DNA of 64,000 nucleotides from contig OY747705.1 in the NCBI GenBank assembly GCA_963556495.2, positions 21,478,501 through 21,542,500 of the forward strand. The letters run 5' to 3'. Positions 52,802-64,000 of the stretch are shown here, piece by piece (position 1 is the first letter of the stretch; the number at the start of each line of letters is the position of its first letter). Origin of the DNA: Valencia hispanica. Taxonomy: Eukaryota; Chordata; Actinopteri; Cyprinodontiformes; Valenciidae. The notes below the pieces were generated by a model that had not been told where the DNA came from, searched no databases, and worked only from the letters and a program-made list of their open reading frames with translations. Made by a program: the position numbers and the translations under genes.

Positions 52802-55800
52802 TCAGCGACATCCGCACTCCTTGACAACCATATCTGTCTTAACGGAGAGAAAGCTGCCCTCATCGTTCCAGTCGATCACCTCCAGGGGGTCATAGGCCAA
52901 TGGCACGCAGCAGGGGCCCCGCTCGTTCACGTCGCCCCTCTCAATGTGGTAGTTGAGCAGGACAGCGTGGTTGTTGCCGTTGGTTAACGGGAAAGCACAC
53001 GAGCCACGGCAGTTGTTGAGGTCGGCGCTCTGGGGACCCAGGAGGAGCTTTTCGAGAGAAACGGTGAGACTCCCTAGCCCACAGATGGGTCCCCTGGTTG
53101 AAGGGCCTGCTCTGGTGGCCCTCAGTTTTCTCTGTATGTTGTATGCACGGGTCACCGTCTGCAGGGCCTTCAGGAGGAGGAAGGCGCAATATTGGCTCTC
53201 TCCTATTTGAAACAGAAAAGCAGATATAGTTTTTTTTTCTATCAGTCTTAAACAATATTATCTACATAATAAAGCTTTCCTCCACACACCTTCTGCTGCT
53301 GGTTCCTGCCTCTGAAAAGCACTGAGTTCTCTTAACCTCTCCAGCTTCTCTGATGCTGTGAGAGGCACCGTTTCCTGCCTTATCAACTCCCTTAACTGCT
53401 GCTCATTCGTCTCCAGCCTCTGCCTGAGCTCCTCCAGCAGAGGAGGGGAGAGGGCCAGCTGTCCAGGACTCACAGGGAAGCTGGAGCTCCAGCTGGCAAA
53501 GGAAAAGATAGTGGGGGCAGAGGAGTTAATGATTCCCGCCAGCAGAGCCTCGCTGGTGGAAAGCCCAAGAGCCAGGGGAGGAAGGGACTGCAGGGAGTCG
53601 AGTCGCAACAGAGGGGGCTCTGTGTGGTGGTGGGGCAGGACAGAATCAAGGAAGCGTCTCAGCTCGCAGAGGAACGAATGGGAAGATGACTGGGAAGAGG
53701 CCACTGATGAACCTGACCTGTTTACATGTTTGGGACAGAGATGCCTCTGAGAATTGATTCCACACATCACTTTGAAGAAGGAAGATGAAACTAAAACCAA
53801 CCTCTCATGAGTTCCCGTTTCTGCCGAGAAAAGCAGAAGTGGAGTCAGGCGAACATTGCTTCCTGTTTTTCCACCAATAAGGAGCTCTTTCAGGTTTTGT
53901 TCTGCACGACAGGAAACGTGAGGCGGTTAGACTTGACACAAGACATTGATAACAAAAATAAACAATATATCTTACTCATGTTGGGGGATTTTGTCTGAAC
54001 AAAAATCTTCCATTTTTGTTCAGTATTTCCCTCAGATGATTTTCCTGTTAGCAGGATGTACAACATCCTCCCTGAAATGCAAGCAGACTAGGGGGAGAGA
54101 AAAACTTGAGGTCACAACCCAATAAAACTGGCAACTTTGAGGAAAACGTGGACGATAAATTCAGAACAAATTACATAAACGCTAGCCAGCCTAAGGTATG
54201 AAAAAGCAAAGCTTTTGCAGCTCAGGGTCCCCCCCAGGTGCACCCAAAAGAACTTTGGACTTGTTATAAATCTATAAAAAATGACCCAATAAAAAAAAAG
54301 CTTTCAAGGCTTATGGATAACAAATTAGACAAGATGTATTCATTTTTTATTTAAACTAACAAATATACTAGCTGTAGGCTACTAAGGAAAATATTAATCT
54401 GATAGTTATTACGAAATTTAAGGTAGCTAGTTGAATCATTTTACTCACGTTGTTGTTGTTACTGGAAAATAATGAACCAAACTTTCATCATTTTGTGCTT
54501 GAAATGAAGACTCCAGCAACACCTAAAGTACTAAAAAATAACTTTATTGGCAGAACAACACGTTTTGGCTTGTGGCCTTCATCAGGGTCATTGTAAAACA
54601 CCAGACAGCCATGTTTTTCTATATAGTAATTTCTATTTATCTGTAAACACAAACTGTCTCGTGTTTTATAATGACCCGGATGTAGGCCACAAGCCAAAAC
54701 GTGTTGGCCTACTAATAAAGTTGTTTCTTAGTACTCCATGCACTTTGGAAGTTGGTGAAGTTGTGCCAGAAATGGTTTGGATTTTTTTTTTCATCCTAAG
54801 GAAAACGATTTAAAAGGCCTCAATTTGACTAAGTCTGCATTGAAACACTGTGCAGTGGATACGACTTACATGACTGAACGGATGCTATAACAAAAACATT
54901 CAGTTTCTGCAATTTACTCAATGTTGGGTTTGTTGGTTTTTCACTACACAATGTGATGGTCAAGTCAATCATCTTCTGTTACAAAGTCAAAATGTCTGTT
55001 GGTTTACTAGTGAACCATGTGTTAAATTAACATCACACTAACAATCAAACGTGCGCAATTTAAAAGACATTTTATTGGTGGTGAACTGGGAAGAGGAGCC
55101 CTAAATCAAATTCTGCCTGAGGCCCTAAATACTCTTGGATCTCCACTGATGTGGGTAATATTTGTAGCATCCAAAACAATTTCACACATTTTTACAACCG
55201 ACTGGCGTTCTTTCTGTACCTGTGTGTTTGGCTGCAGAGACTGGCTGGAGAAAGTGACACCCAGCTCTCCATCAGTGAGGGGGCTTTCACACGCTAAGAC
55301 CAGCACTGGTTGCAGCTTGAATAATGGAGATTGAGGAAGATCAATGGTTACTGTGATGGTTTCTTTATCATCTTCTTCCGACACAAGCACTAATAGAGAA
55401 AAAAGATCATGCATGACAAAAATATTTTTTTAAACTAAAAACTGCTTAAAAAGAAAATAAAATCAGAGATTGTAAACACTGATACCTGCAGCTGGATCCA
55501 ATACCTCCACGCCGCTTCTGTTGTTCCTTCGTATTCCTACGCTGAGTTCTGACAGGACTGATCGGGATGAGTTATCAGACTCCCTGCAAATTCCAAACAA
55601 AGTTGGGCTGCTGTTTACAAGTTCACCATCTTCCCCCGTGGCATCATGCAGCACTGCAACCAAGTCATCCACAAAGCAGGGGTCATTCTGATGCACCGTG
55701 GAAGCTGAAATATAGAGGGAGTAAATCAGAAGAGCTGATAATTACATATTCTGCTGTATACTACCTCACATTACAGCCGGACCTGTTACTGCTTGACCAA

Positions 55801-55831
55801 AGCTGCTCCAGAACAGGACCAACAGCAGCAT
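52802..55831 (-). CDS. amh: Anti-Mullerian hormone, 492 aa
   Basis: Seven coding exons: 55831-55783, 55704-55486, 55389-55220, 54087-53976, 53901-53802, 53717-53290 and 53202-52802. Splice phases agree and the sum is 493 codons with TGA. Residues 1-16 are a signal peptide (MLLLVLFWSSFGQA). The AMH N-domain shows HQNDPCFVDDLVAVL, LQPVLVLACESPLTDGELGV, CISGRMLYILLTGKSSEG, then LLIGGKTGSNVRLTPLLLFS and SHSFLCELRRFLDSVLP. A furin-type RATR site precedes a 102-residue mature TGF-beta domain with seven cysteines (CGLGSL, NNCRGSC, GPCCVPL, KECGCR). It is a secreted homodimer acting through AMHR2 on gonads; in fish it restrains germ-cell proliferation and promotes maleness. The exon 1 donor (GTCCGG) is weak. 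Exons 5 and 6 are separated by an 84-nt in-frame segment. No disabling change is visible. Confidence 0.95.
54527..54735. mobile_element. Palindromic MITE in amh intron 3
   Basis: The left arm (AGTACTAAAAAATAACTTTA, then ACACGTTTTGGCTTGTGGCC) is mirrored by the right arm (GGCCACAAGCCAAAACGTGT, ending TTTCTTAGTACT). Arms are about 75 bp with few mismatches around a spacer of about 60 bp. Confidence 0.7.
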
Positions 55832-55877
55832 GTTTCACAGTCGGTATGAACACCTGTGTGGTCAGACGTCTCTCAGC

Positions 55878-55892
55878 CGCTTATTTAGTTTG
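55878..55892 (-). promoter_or_regulatory. Candidate amh TATA-like element
   Basis: The minus strand reads AACTAAATAAGC about 50 bp upstream of the amh start codon, a TATA-like A/T core at a reasonable distance for a short 5' UTR. Confidence 0.35.
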
Positions 55893-56774
55893 GGTCAATC
55901 TCCGGCGGATGGGAGTAACATCCTCCCCCCTTTCCTTCTCACTAACAGAGGAGTGGGGCACTAGGATGATAAAGAAAAAGAAAAAAAAAAGCAGACTTGT
56001 CCTTGATGATTTGAAATGTTCACTTCTCATAGAGGCAGGTTTGGACAGCTTGTTGAACCTCCATAACTTTGACAAGTTACAGAAAGCAAGCCTAAAGGGA
56101 GGATTTAATCTGAAACGAACATAGACTAATGGTGGCTCATTAGGAGTTGTGTTCTCAGCTACAGAACATACATTTGTGTTAAAAACTGAAGTCTACTATA
56201 CTACAATGTGTCTTCCAGAAAACATATTTTCAACACAATATAGCTTAAATGAGGTTAAAAGAAAAAGTTAGCAACTCTATCAAACCATAGTTTATAACAG
56301 GATAAAGATTTAATAATGGTGTTTTAAAAGTTTTCACTTAAAAGTTTTAAGCACCATGATAGCAATTAAGACATTTATTTATAAGAAATATATTTCTCTT
56401 TTCAAGGATCTCCAAAAGTCAAAGTAAAATAATAAAAATAAATAATTTTTAATTTGTAAATTAACCAAAAAAGGCACACACAAAAAAATGGCAAAAAACA
56501 AAACAAAAAAGAAGAAGTTGGATGTAACTGGATGTTATCCCATGAAATAGTTCCGGTTATGGGTTCTCTTAAATTGTAGCAGACAGGGGAAACAGATTCC
56601 TTATAAAGATGTTTTCCCTTCAGGTTCTCACAGATGCAGCCTTGTTTTCCAGACAGTCAAGGTCTCAGGGCTGTTCAAGCATTTCTGTATCCCAGGAGAT
56701 AAAGCCACGACCCATTCATGGACATTGCAACTCTTTCAGCACCAAGTGGCAGGAGAGAAAGCTTTTTTAGGGCA

Positions 56775-57795
56775 AACCTCTGTATTTCACTGAGACTTTA
56801 TGTGACAGACCAACATAGAGAGGAGAATGATTGTGAAGTGGAAGGAAACTGATGTTTTTTTTATTCAGGCCCAGTGAGTGAAATTTGTGCAAGCACTTTT
56901 CACCTCAATCACAGTTTTGCACATCTAGAAACTGAAAGGTTCGCCCACTCTCATTGCAAAATAGATCAAACTTATGACGGGGTGGAGAGGGTTATTGAAC
57001 ATCGGTTTTCAAGATTTGTCAAAGATTCTTAATTTTATCTATTGGTGTGGGCTTTAACTCATGTGACAAGTTTATTCCAGGATCCATCTTACCATCCACT
57101 CTGAGCAGCTTCACTGTCCCTGCAGAAGAAAAGCATCCCCACAGCATTATGCTGCCACCATTATGTTTTGCAGCAGAGATGGTGGGTTCAGGGTGTTTTC
57201 CTCTACATCAAGTATTTCTCATAAGGTCAAACATTTTCTCATGTTCCATGTATGACTTGTAGTAAACTGCAAATCTGACTTCTTATGATTTTCTTTCAGC
57301 ATTAGGGTTTTTTTCTTGCTAAACGTCCATAAAGGTGAGAACTCTCCAATGCACCTCTAATACAGTAGTTGTCCTTTTTGATTTTCCACCAGCTCTTCCA
57401 GAGTTGCCATGGGTCTCTTGGCTGACGCTTTAGGTGGACAGGCATGCTATTGTTTATGAACTAACCCTCCTCTAAAATTCTCAAAAACTTTAACCCCGAC
57501 TTGCCTGCTGTGTAACTTGACCAAGAACTTCACAAAACAGAAGCAGACTCTATTGACTAATCAGGGGACCTTTGAATGCAGCTGGTCACAATAATTTAGA
57601 GGTATCAGAGTAAAGGGAGGCTGGATACAAAAGTACATCATACTTTTTGGAATTTGAAAGCCATTTATCATTTCTCTTCCATTTCACAATGATGCACTGT
57701 TTTCTCTGAGAATTTCCTTAGATTGAATTAAAAAACTTCATTAAACCTGGTTGTAAAGTCAAGGAGTTCAATGGGTTCTTTTTCAAGGCACTATA
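56775..57795 (-). mobile_element. Decayed Tc1/mariner element
   Basis: The left side has TTATGTGACAGACCAACATA and TTGTGAAGTGGAAGGAAA. The right side ends TTTTTCAAGGCACTATAG. Antisense CAGCATTATGCTGCCACCAT is the usual Tc1 core motif. It is in the same family group as 34029-35312. The short frame 57047-57262 is part of it. Confidence 0.6.
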
Positions 57796-58106
57796 GGTTT
57801 CTTTTTGGGATCTTTAAAATTCTTTTGTTATAATCTTAATTTTAGGCCTTAAAAGTCTTAAATGCGTTTTAATTTTCCATTCCAAGTACTTCATTTAATT
57901 TAGTTATGTCTTAAGATTTGTTCTTTATTCTTTCTATCTTATTAAAATAAACCAGTTTCTGAAACTAACCTACAATGTTTAGATAATTACAAGAAAACAT
58001 TTCTGGTTACATAATCTAACTCATAAAATATTCCTTTAACAATTCTTCACATAAAAACAGAAACTTCACTCGAAGCTAAAACTGCGAATTACTGCATACG
58101 GTAAGG

Positions 58107-58707
58107 CAGCGATGTCCAACATTTTTGCCATGAGGGCCAAAATTGTGAAGTTGAAAGCACTTGAAAGCACTAAAAACGTTTCATAAAAAGTATTATACCT
58201 TTTTTATATTATCTGCTCAATAATAAACATGCAAAATATTGTAGCAAAATTTTTTTTTGTAATAAAGTGATCTGTAAATTATTGCAGATCCAAAACATTA
58301 AAAGGGTCTTGCTAGGTTGTATTATAAGACAGCCATATATAGTATATTGGGTGGCTTTCATTTTCTGGGCTAGAAATTATTTTTATATGACAAGAATCGC
58401 TCTTCCCTCTAAAGCTCTTGCAGTTCTAATCAGTGGGAAGGAGCACCTGAGTCTGCTTTTGAGTTAAAGTCGCCAGATGATTGTGGTTCTATTTACTACA
58501 AAAGATAAATGCAGAAAATAAATGAAATATTTTTTGTTGCAACATAAACTGTTTTTTTAATTTTAAGATTTCATCAAAATCTTAAAAGAAAAAAAAGTGC
58601 ATCAGTTGGTTAGATTTGCTCCATTCTACAACTGTGATTGGCGGCCGCATAAAACCATTAAGAGGGCCGCAAACGGACCCCGGGCCGCACTTTGGACACC
58701 CTTGCTG
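58107..58707. mobile_element. hAT-like non-autonomous element
   Basis: The left end CAGCGATGTCCAACATTTTT and right end GCCGCACTTTGGACACCC, then TTGCTG, are imperfect inverted hAT-type termini. The inner GAGGGCC and GGGCCGC motifs are typical of this fish/mammal repeat type. No transposase frame. Confidence 0.55.
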
Positions 58708-58839
58708 TAAGCTGCATAAATCCTGCTTATTTAATTTATTTTATTGTGTCGAACATGAATGTGTCTCTACCTATTAATACCACACTCAAGTCAGGATTAA
58801 ATACAGTGAACACCAAAGTGTGTCAATATCATATGAAAC

Positions 58840-61800
58840 ATTTTTATTAACATAAAAGGCAAAACAAAAAAAAACACACACCAATTCCATTTGTTTCATC
58901 TTAACATCATAGGATAAAAGCACCAACATCAAACAGTAACAATTGTTTCAGGAATACCCCCCAGGGCTTTTTTTTGGAAAGTAGGTTTGCCATTATTGCA
59001 CCTCAAAACCTGCCCTGGCTTCACCAATCAAGTCACCGTACAAACACAGCTTAGGTTGCATCTGTCCCTCACTGCCAGTCCCGACACGGTTAAAGGGACC
59101 CGGACAGAGGACTCTAAACCTCCTCCTTGGTGACACATCTCAAGACAGAGGAAATTGTGAGATGAGGAAGATGTCAAAGCATATTTCATGGCTTTTCTGA
59201 GATCACAGTGACTCACAGAGCCTGACTTCACTTAGGAGGGTGGACACATGCGCCAGTAGGAGTCAAGATTTTTGCTTTAAAATATGCTCACAGTTATTTT
59301 AGTCCTGAGCTTGGTGTCTTTAGAGGGACTCCATCATGCCATTTTTATAAATAAAGTTGTTTTATAGAAAATTGTTGGAAGGTTCCTGAGTTAAGACCTT
59401 TGGCAGGATTTAAAGTAAACAGCTTTGAGTGCATAAAATCACAGATCTACCAAAGACGTACCAGGAGTGTTGCAAAAAGGCTTTAATTTCAAACGTCACC
59501 CCAAAAAAACGTTTAGAGCGCATGAAACTACAAAACTGATTGAAAGGTGTAGTGAGCATATTTAACCTTTTAATAGCAGACTTTTCTTAATGGCACATGC
59601 GTCAAATCACCTCCGAGAGAAAGCGCCAAGAGTCGGAGTGGACCATCAGAAAAGCCACAAAGTGAGCTCAAGTTGAACATGTCTGAACCATAAAACCCTG
59701 CAGCACAACAGGAGAAGGGTAGTATCTATCAGAAGCTGCAACTCTTAATTATAAGTGAAGGAGAGCACCGCGCCGTCCTGTCTGAATAGTCGTAATAAAA
59801 CCTGACAGGTATTTGCGTACACCATAAAAAGCATTACATGTAACTGCAATTGTATCAAACACCAAGAATAGGGAAAGAAAATCCAAACAGCATCAACAAT
59901 AATTACAAAATACCTCTCAGTGCTGGTAATAAATGGACTAGTATCTAACTACATCTGAAAATGACTTCCTTCTCTTCGTTTAAACACTCACAGGTGAGAA
60001 CATTGGTTTACACAGGGAGTGCACAGGACAGGAGGGTAGACTATAAAGCTTTCAATATTACTCTAATCTTTCCTTAGATATGCAGTGGAAGGAGTTTGAG
60101 CACCCACACATAACTGAGCTTAAGTGTATTTCCTCTATCGGGTTTAAAAAGAAGCATTGCTCCTCTCAATCATTAACACAACGTACTTTACATCAGCATT
60201 TCTGGTAGCGGTTACACAACACGATCACTTGACAGAGTTCGGTCTTGTCAGGAAGAGGTCAAGGGACGAGTGTGGGGGGCAGGCGGGAAGTAAGACGCCG
60301 ACATGACGTTTTATGCACCAGTAAAGATTTAGTTTGTAAAAACTGAACTGATGTTGCATTGAAACAGAAGCACCATTTCTTTTTTTCCCACTCCAGAATC
60401 TGGGTCCAAAACCCCCCGAAAAAAAGAAAGAAAAAAAGTTAAAAAAAGAACAAGTTTTAAAACACCTGATTAAAGTGGTAAGAGTTCTAGTGCTGGATTC
60501 AGTGCGTCCAAGCTACAGCACCGGTGTGTGCTTAGATACGAACACACAGTTTGAGTATGTAGTCCGGGTTTGTTAACGTCACGAGGAATCAGGTGGTGCC
60601 GTGATGCCATGTTAAGGTCCCGAGGTGGTAATGATTTGCTCAGCTTGGCTTCAAGCCTCCTGTTTAACAGGCTGAAAATAAGGGTCAGAATGTGAGCACC
60701 AAACATTCCTCATTACTTTTTATATATATATATAGCTATATACATATATATTTATTTACTTATATAGATGTAATGTAAATAGATACATACTTTATAAAAC
60801 TTTGATGGAGACTTACAACAAAAAGAAATACAAAAAGTGTTTTATTCACTGAGAGACGAGATCATTTCTGAGAGAAGCAGTCTGACTAAATGTGAAAAGC
60901 CTCTGCAGGAGAAACATCAACTACCATTTACTCCGAGGCAGCTACTAGAGAGCTTTATCATCATTAGGCGGCGTCTACTGTTGTACACCAGGCTAAAAAC
61001 AGACAATAGCATATTAAATATGAGAAAAGAAAACGCCGAAAAATACGGCCTAACAAATGTCCCTGTGTAGAGCACCAAGTATTTAAATTTTTTTTTTCTT
61101 ATTTCAATTTACAATAAATATCAGGCACAGTCCAAACTTAGCACCATTGTTTTCAGACTGTTAGTCAAGTACACACACACGCACACACACACTATTGCAT
61201 TCTACTTTGTCAACACAATTCAAAGTGAAAAACAAACACCAAGGCAAAAAGGATAGACAGACAACTTAAATAATTATCTTCTAAATTATTCACAACTATA
61301 CAGTTGGGAGAATGAATCACATTCACAGTACACATTTTTTTACACAAAAAAAAAAGGCATTACGAGCAAACAAAGGTGTGAAGTGAGTCCAGTAGTTTCT
61401 TGTGGTCGCTGTAAATGTTGGTTGTTTTTCCCAGTGTGAGATGCTTTGCATGTCTGCCTGTGTGTGTGCGTGCGTGCGTGGTTGTTTTCACCGATAAATA
61501 GGGCAAAATTTAGCTTAAGATCAGTTTAAAAACCTGGCTGCAGAAATTATTCCAAGTAGTAGTGTGACTTAACCAAACTGACTTAGAAACAGAAATTTCA
61601 ATAAATAGAGAAACTAGTTATATTCTCCAATTCTGTACACCTGCTTTTAACTTCAACTAAACTCTGACGGGCCGCTGCTACGTCTACATAGAGCACCCTT
61701 TGAGTTGGTGAATTTCATCTCATCTTTTTAGATTAAAACATACTCGGCTGGTAATGTGTACCCCTTTTTCTTACTCCAAAAATGAACTAAAAATCAAAAC

Positions 61801-62695
61801 ATTCTTGCAACATCTATTGATGTTTTCCATATTTTACATTTAGTTAAATCAAAAGAAATGCCTGAATTGTGATAAGTATCATGAAATGATAAGATAAATG
61901 CTTGATATTAAGATGAAAATACAGTCAACCATATCCCATTTCAATGTCTAATTTGACTCTAACTGAACTTTAGTTCATAATCAATAGTCGAGGAAGCCAA
62001 AATTAGTTTTTGTTTTGCTTAAAAAATAAACTAACTGGGTGTGAAATTACCCGCCCAAGACTGGGACATCTGCATCCTAATATCCAGTGTGAAGTTAAAC
62101 CAAATGATCCTCATCTTGCTTCATGCTCTTTGAAAATGCAACAAGTGCTCAACTTCATAGGAAGGAAAACATAGATTGGAGAAGATGCATGAAGAGCGGC
62201 AAAGCTGCATATCTGAGCCCAGTTCAGTCAACTGGCTCTGTGACAGACACACACACACACACACACACACACATATCAAGTGAAGCTTTGGAAGGAGTGC
62301 GGCATCTCCTACAACTGACAGGATGTGTGCCTCACGCTGTCATTTCTTTTCCTTTAAAGGATTTTATTCCTTCCTTATTACCACAATCACATCTGAGCAC
62401 CTTTAAGATGAAACTGGTACAATAACTTATTTCTCTCCGGGTCGACGTTCAGAATTGAAATATTCCCACATCAAACATAAGCGCGACTTTTAACTACAGA
62501 TTCTGCTCCAGGTGACCACAGCAGTCCTTAGTGTGAGTGTGTGCGCGTGTCCCAGATTTCCCCGTACGAAGCCGGTCTTGGAGGCGGTTGGGTAGTGCAG
62601 ATGGTTTGGAGCACCAGTAAATGAGAAGTGTGCCTTGGTCCACGCCTGGACATTTGCATAGTTTATTTGTTGTTGAGGTAGTTCTCATCAGTTAC
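58840..62695 (-). other. Possible last coding exon and 3.8-kb 3' UTR of an unidentified gene
   Basis: On the minus strand a good acceptor (TTCTCTATCTGACTGTTTCAG) ends at 62696. It is followed by an open segment reading VTDENYLNNK and TAA at 62665-62663. From there to an AATAAA on the minus strand at 58848-58843 the DNA is mostly free of transposons, unlike the rest of the window, as expected of a long UTR. Simple repeats occur inside it: TA near 60720, AC near 61170 and CA near 62246. By human synteny a gene of the SF3A2/PLEKHJ1/DOT1L group might lie here, but the ten residues do not let me identify it. Confidence 0.35.
62246..62272. repeat. (CA)n microsatellite
   Basis: A pure CA run of about 27 bp. 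Confidence 0.9.
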
Positions 62696-62770
62696 CTGAA
62701 ACAGTCAGATAGAGAAGGATGCAGTCAGTCACTCGGCGCCGACATTTCCCACAGCAACAAAGCAGCATAC

Positions 62771-62960
62771 AGTGCTTTGGGAGAGTATTTGCACCCTGTG
62801 TCACGTTATAAACACAAATTCAATGCGGCTAATTGCAATTTTATGTGATAAACCAACAAAAAGTTGTGCATAACTTAAGTAAAAGGATCTCGACAAATTG
62901 TTTTCAAATGTTTTGACAAATAATGTGAAAAGTGTAGAGTGCATTTATATTAATCCACTT
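62771..62960 (+). mobile_element. Tc1 5'-end fragment
   Basis: CAGTGCTTTGGGAGAGTATT, then ATTTTATGTGATAAACCAAC and AAAAGTTGTGCATAA, match the left end of the fish Tc1 family also found at 50638. The rest of the element is missing. Confidence 0.5.
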
Positions 62961-63605
62961 TCACTCAGCTACCTGCTAAAGTTCACTAGGGCACTCTACC
63001 TTCAATATGAACGGTAGTGAACAGACAGGAACATGGAGATCAACGACCACAGAGACAGATCAAGGATAGATTATAAAAACATTCTCATGCTTTAAACTTC
63101 TTATAGAACATGATTTATAATTTTATAATGGAGACAGTACGAAACAACTACAACCCTACTGACAGATGACTGAACACCTAAACTAAAAGAACAACTGTGT
63201 AGCAATCAGAAGTATGTTGCTCATGTAAATAAAATGGCTCATATTCCCTCTGCACTGCTGATTCTTTTCGCCAAATCACTAAGGTTAACCGAAAGTTGTA
63301 ACATGATTTATGTTGCCTTAATATTTATAGTTGTTCCCGTTCACATTGCTTTCTGTAATAAAACATAACCTGAGTTAAAAGGCTGCGGTTCTAATTCGCC
63401 ACTGTGAGCTGTTGTGATCGATTGCTTCCCCACTTGTTCAGTTTTTTCTACTAGCTTTTAATCTAATCTTTGTGCTATTGTATTCTTGTCTGTGTCAGTG
63501 TACACACAATACTACAAATATACCATAAATAGGTATCATTTAACCATTTCCTGGTCAAGCAGTTTCGATACCTTGTTTATGGCCGCAGCCGGCAATTTGT
63601 GTTTT
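62961..63605. other. Non-coding, nothing recognised
   Basis: No exon or repeat terminus was identified. If the unidentified minus-strand gene is real, this is its last intron. Confidence 0.35.
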
Positions 63606-63996
63606 CTAGGGATGTGTATTGGTAAAAATCTGGTGATACGATATGTATCACAATACAGGGGAGACGATACCATATATATTGCGATACTAGGAGTAGGACT
63701 ATATATTTTGATTTTTAAAACTAGATTTAACTGTAGTGAAACTGTCAGCATTCTAAACACTCCAACCTGTTTCATACTTTAACACGTCCAGTTTTATTAA
63801 TAGATCTAGTTGATCCACTGGTACAAAGAAGGTGAAAACAGCCACAAACTAGCGGCCGTGCTTTAATTTTACTTCAAAGATGACTGATTAACGGTTCCAT
63901 TCAAATTCTAAAAAAATAAATTATAAAAAGATACATTGCTTTTGAAGATAAAATATTGTGATATATCGGAGTATCAATATTTTCTTGCATCCCTAG
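63606..63996. mobile_element. MITE with CTAGGGATG termini
   Basis: The left end CTAGGGATGTGTATTGG and right end CTTGCATCCCTAG are inverted. The interior is rich in GATACGATA/TATCACAATA units, and the unit is about 390 bp. I recognise the pattern from teleost genomes, but the superfamily is uncertain. Confidence 0.55.
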
Positions 63997-64000
63997 TGTT

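Noticed and set aside
53358..53750. 130-residue plus-strand frame
   Set aside because: Antisense of amh exon 6.

Overview
This is vertebrate genomic DNA, almost certainly from a teleost fish. It has spliced genes with short GT-AG introns, AATAAA polyadenylation signals, long (TA)n, (CA)n and (ATTT)n microsatellites, and many fish-type Tc1/mariner, hAT, Harbinger, CACTA and L2 repeats. No bacterial, phage or CRISPR features were seen.

Layout. 1-12 kb: no gene recognised; terminal-inverted-repeat (TIR) elements, a short interspersed repeat and two decayed Tc1 copies. 12.0-13.8 kb (-): a complete six-exon gene for a 216-residue protein resembling what is called 'oogenesis-related' in teleosts. 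13.9-23.1 kb: a nearly intact 9.2-kb CACTA/EnSpm-type transposon. It carries a nine-exon SAM-domain (SAMD3-like) gene and, 7 nt further on, a zinc-finger transposase ORF broken by one in-frame stop. 25.0-25.9 kb (+): an intronless, TATA-driven gene with the N-terminal motifs of the C2CD4 family but no C2 domain. 26-36 kb: gene-poor, with nested Tc1/L2 insertions and a long (TA)n tract.

36.15-55.8 kb holds the best-supported genes: a PEAK3-like pseudokinase (+), ornithine decarboxylase antizyme oaz1 (-) with its +1 frameshift site, a short JSRP1-like membrane protein (+), and anti-Mullerian hormone amh (-). As I remember the human map, AMH-JSRP1-OAZ1-PEAK3 lie in the same order and relative orientation on 19p13.3, so this is a conserved block. 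58.8-62.7 kb looks like the long 3' UTR and last coding exon of a further minus-strand gene that enters from the right edge; I could not identify it.

The genes do not form one pathway. Oaz1 controls polyamines by a polyamine-sensing frameshift, Amh is a gonadal TGF-beta ligand, Jsrp1 belongs to the muscle junctional reticulum, and Peak3 is a signalling scaffold. Exon models were built by hand from splice signals, reading-frame phase and remembered family motifs. No alignment or database search was run.
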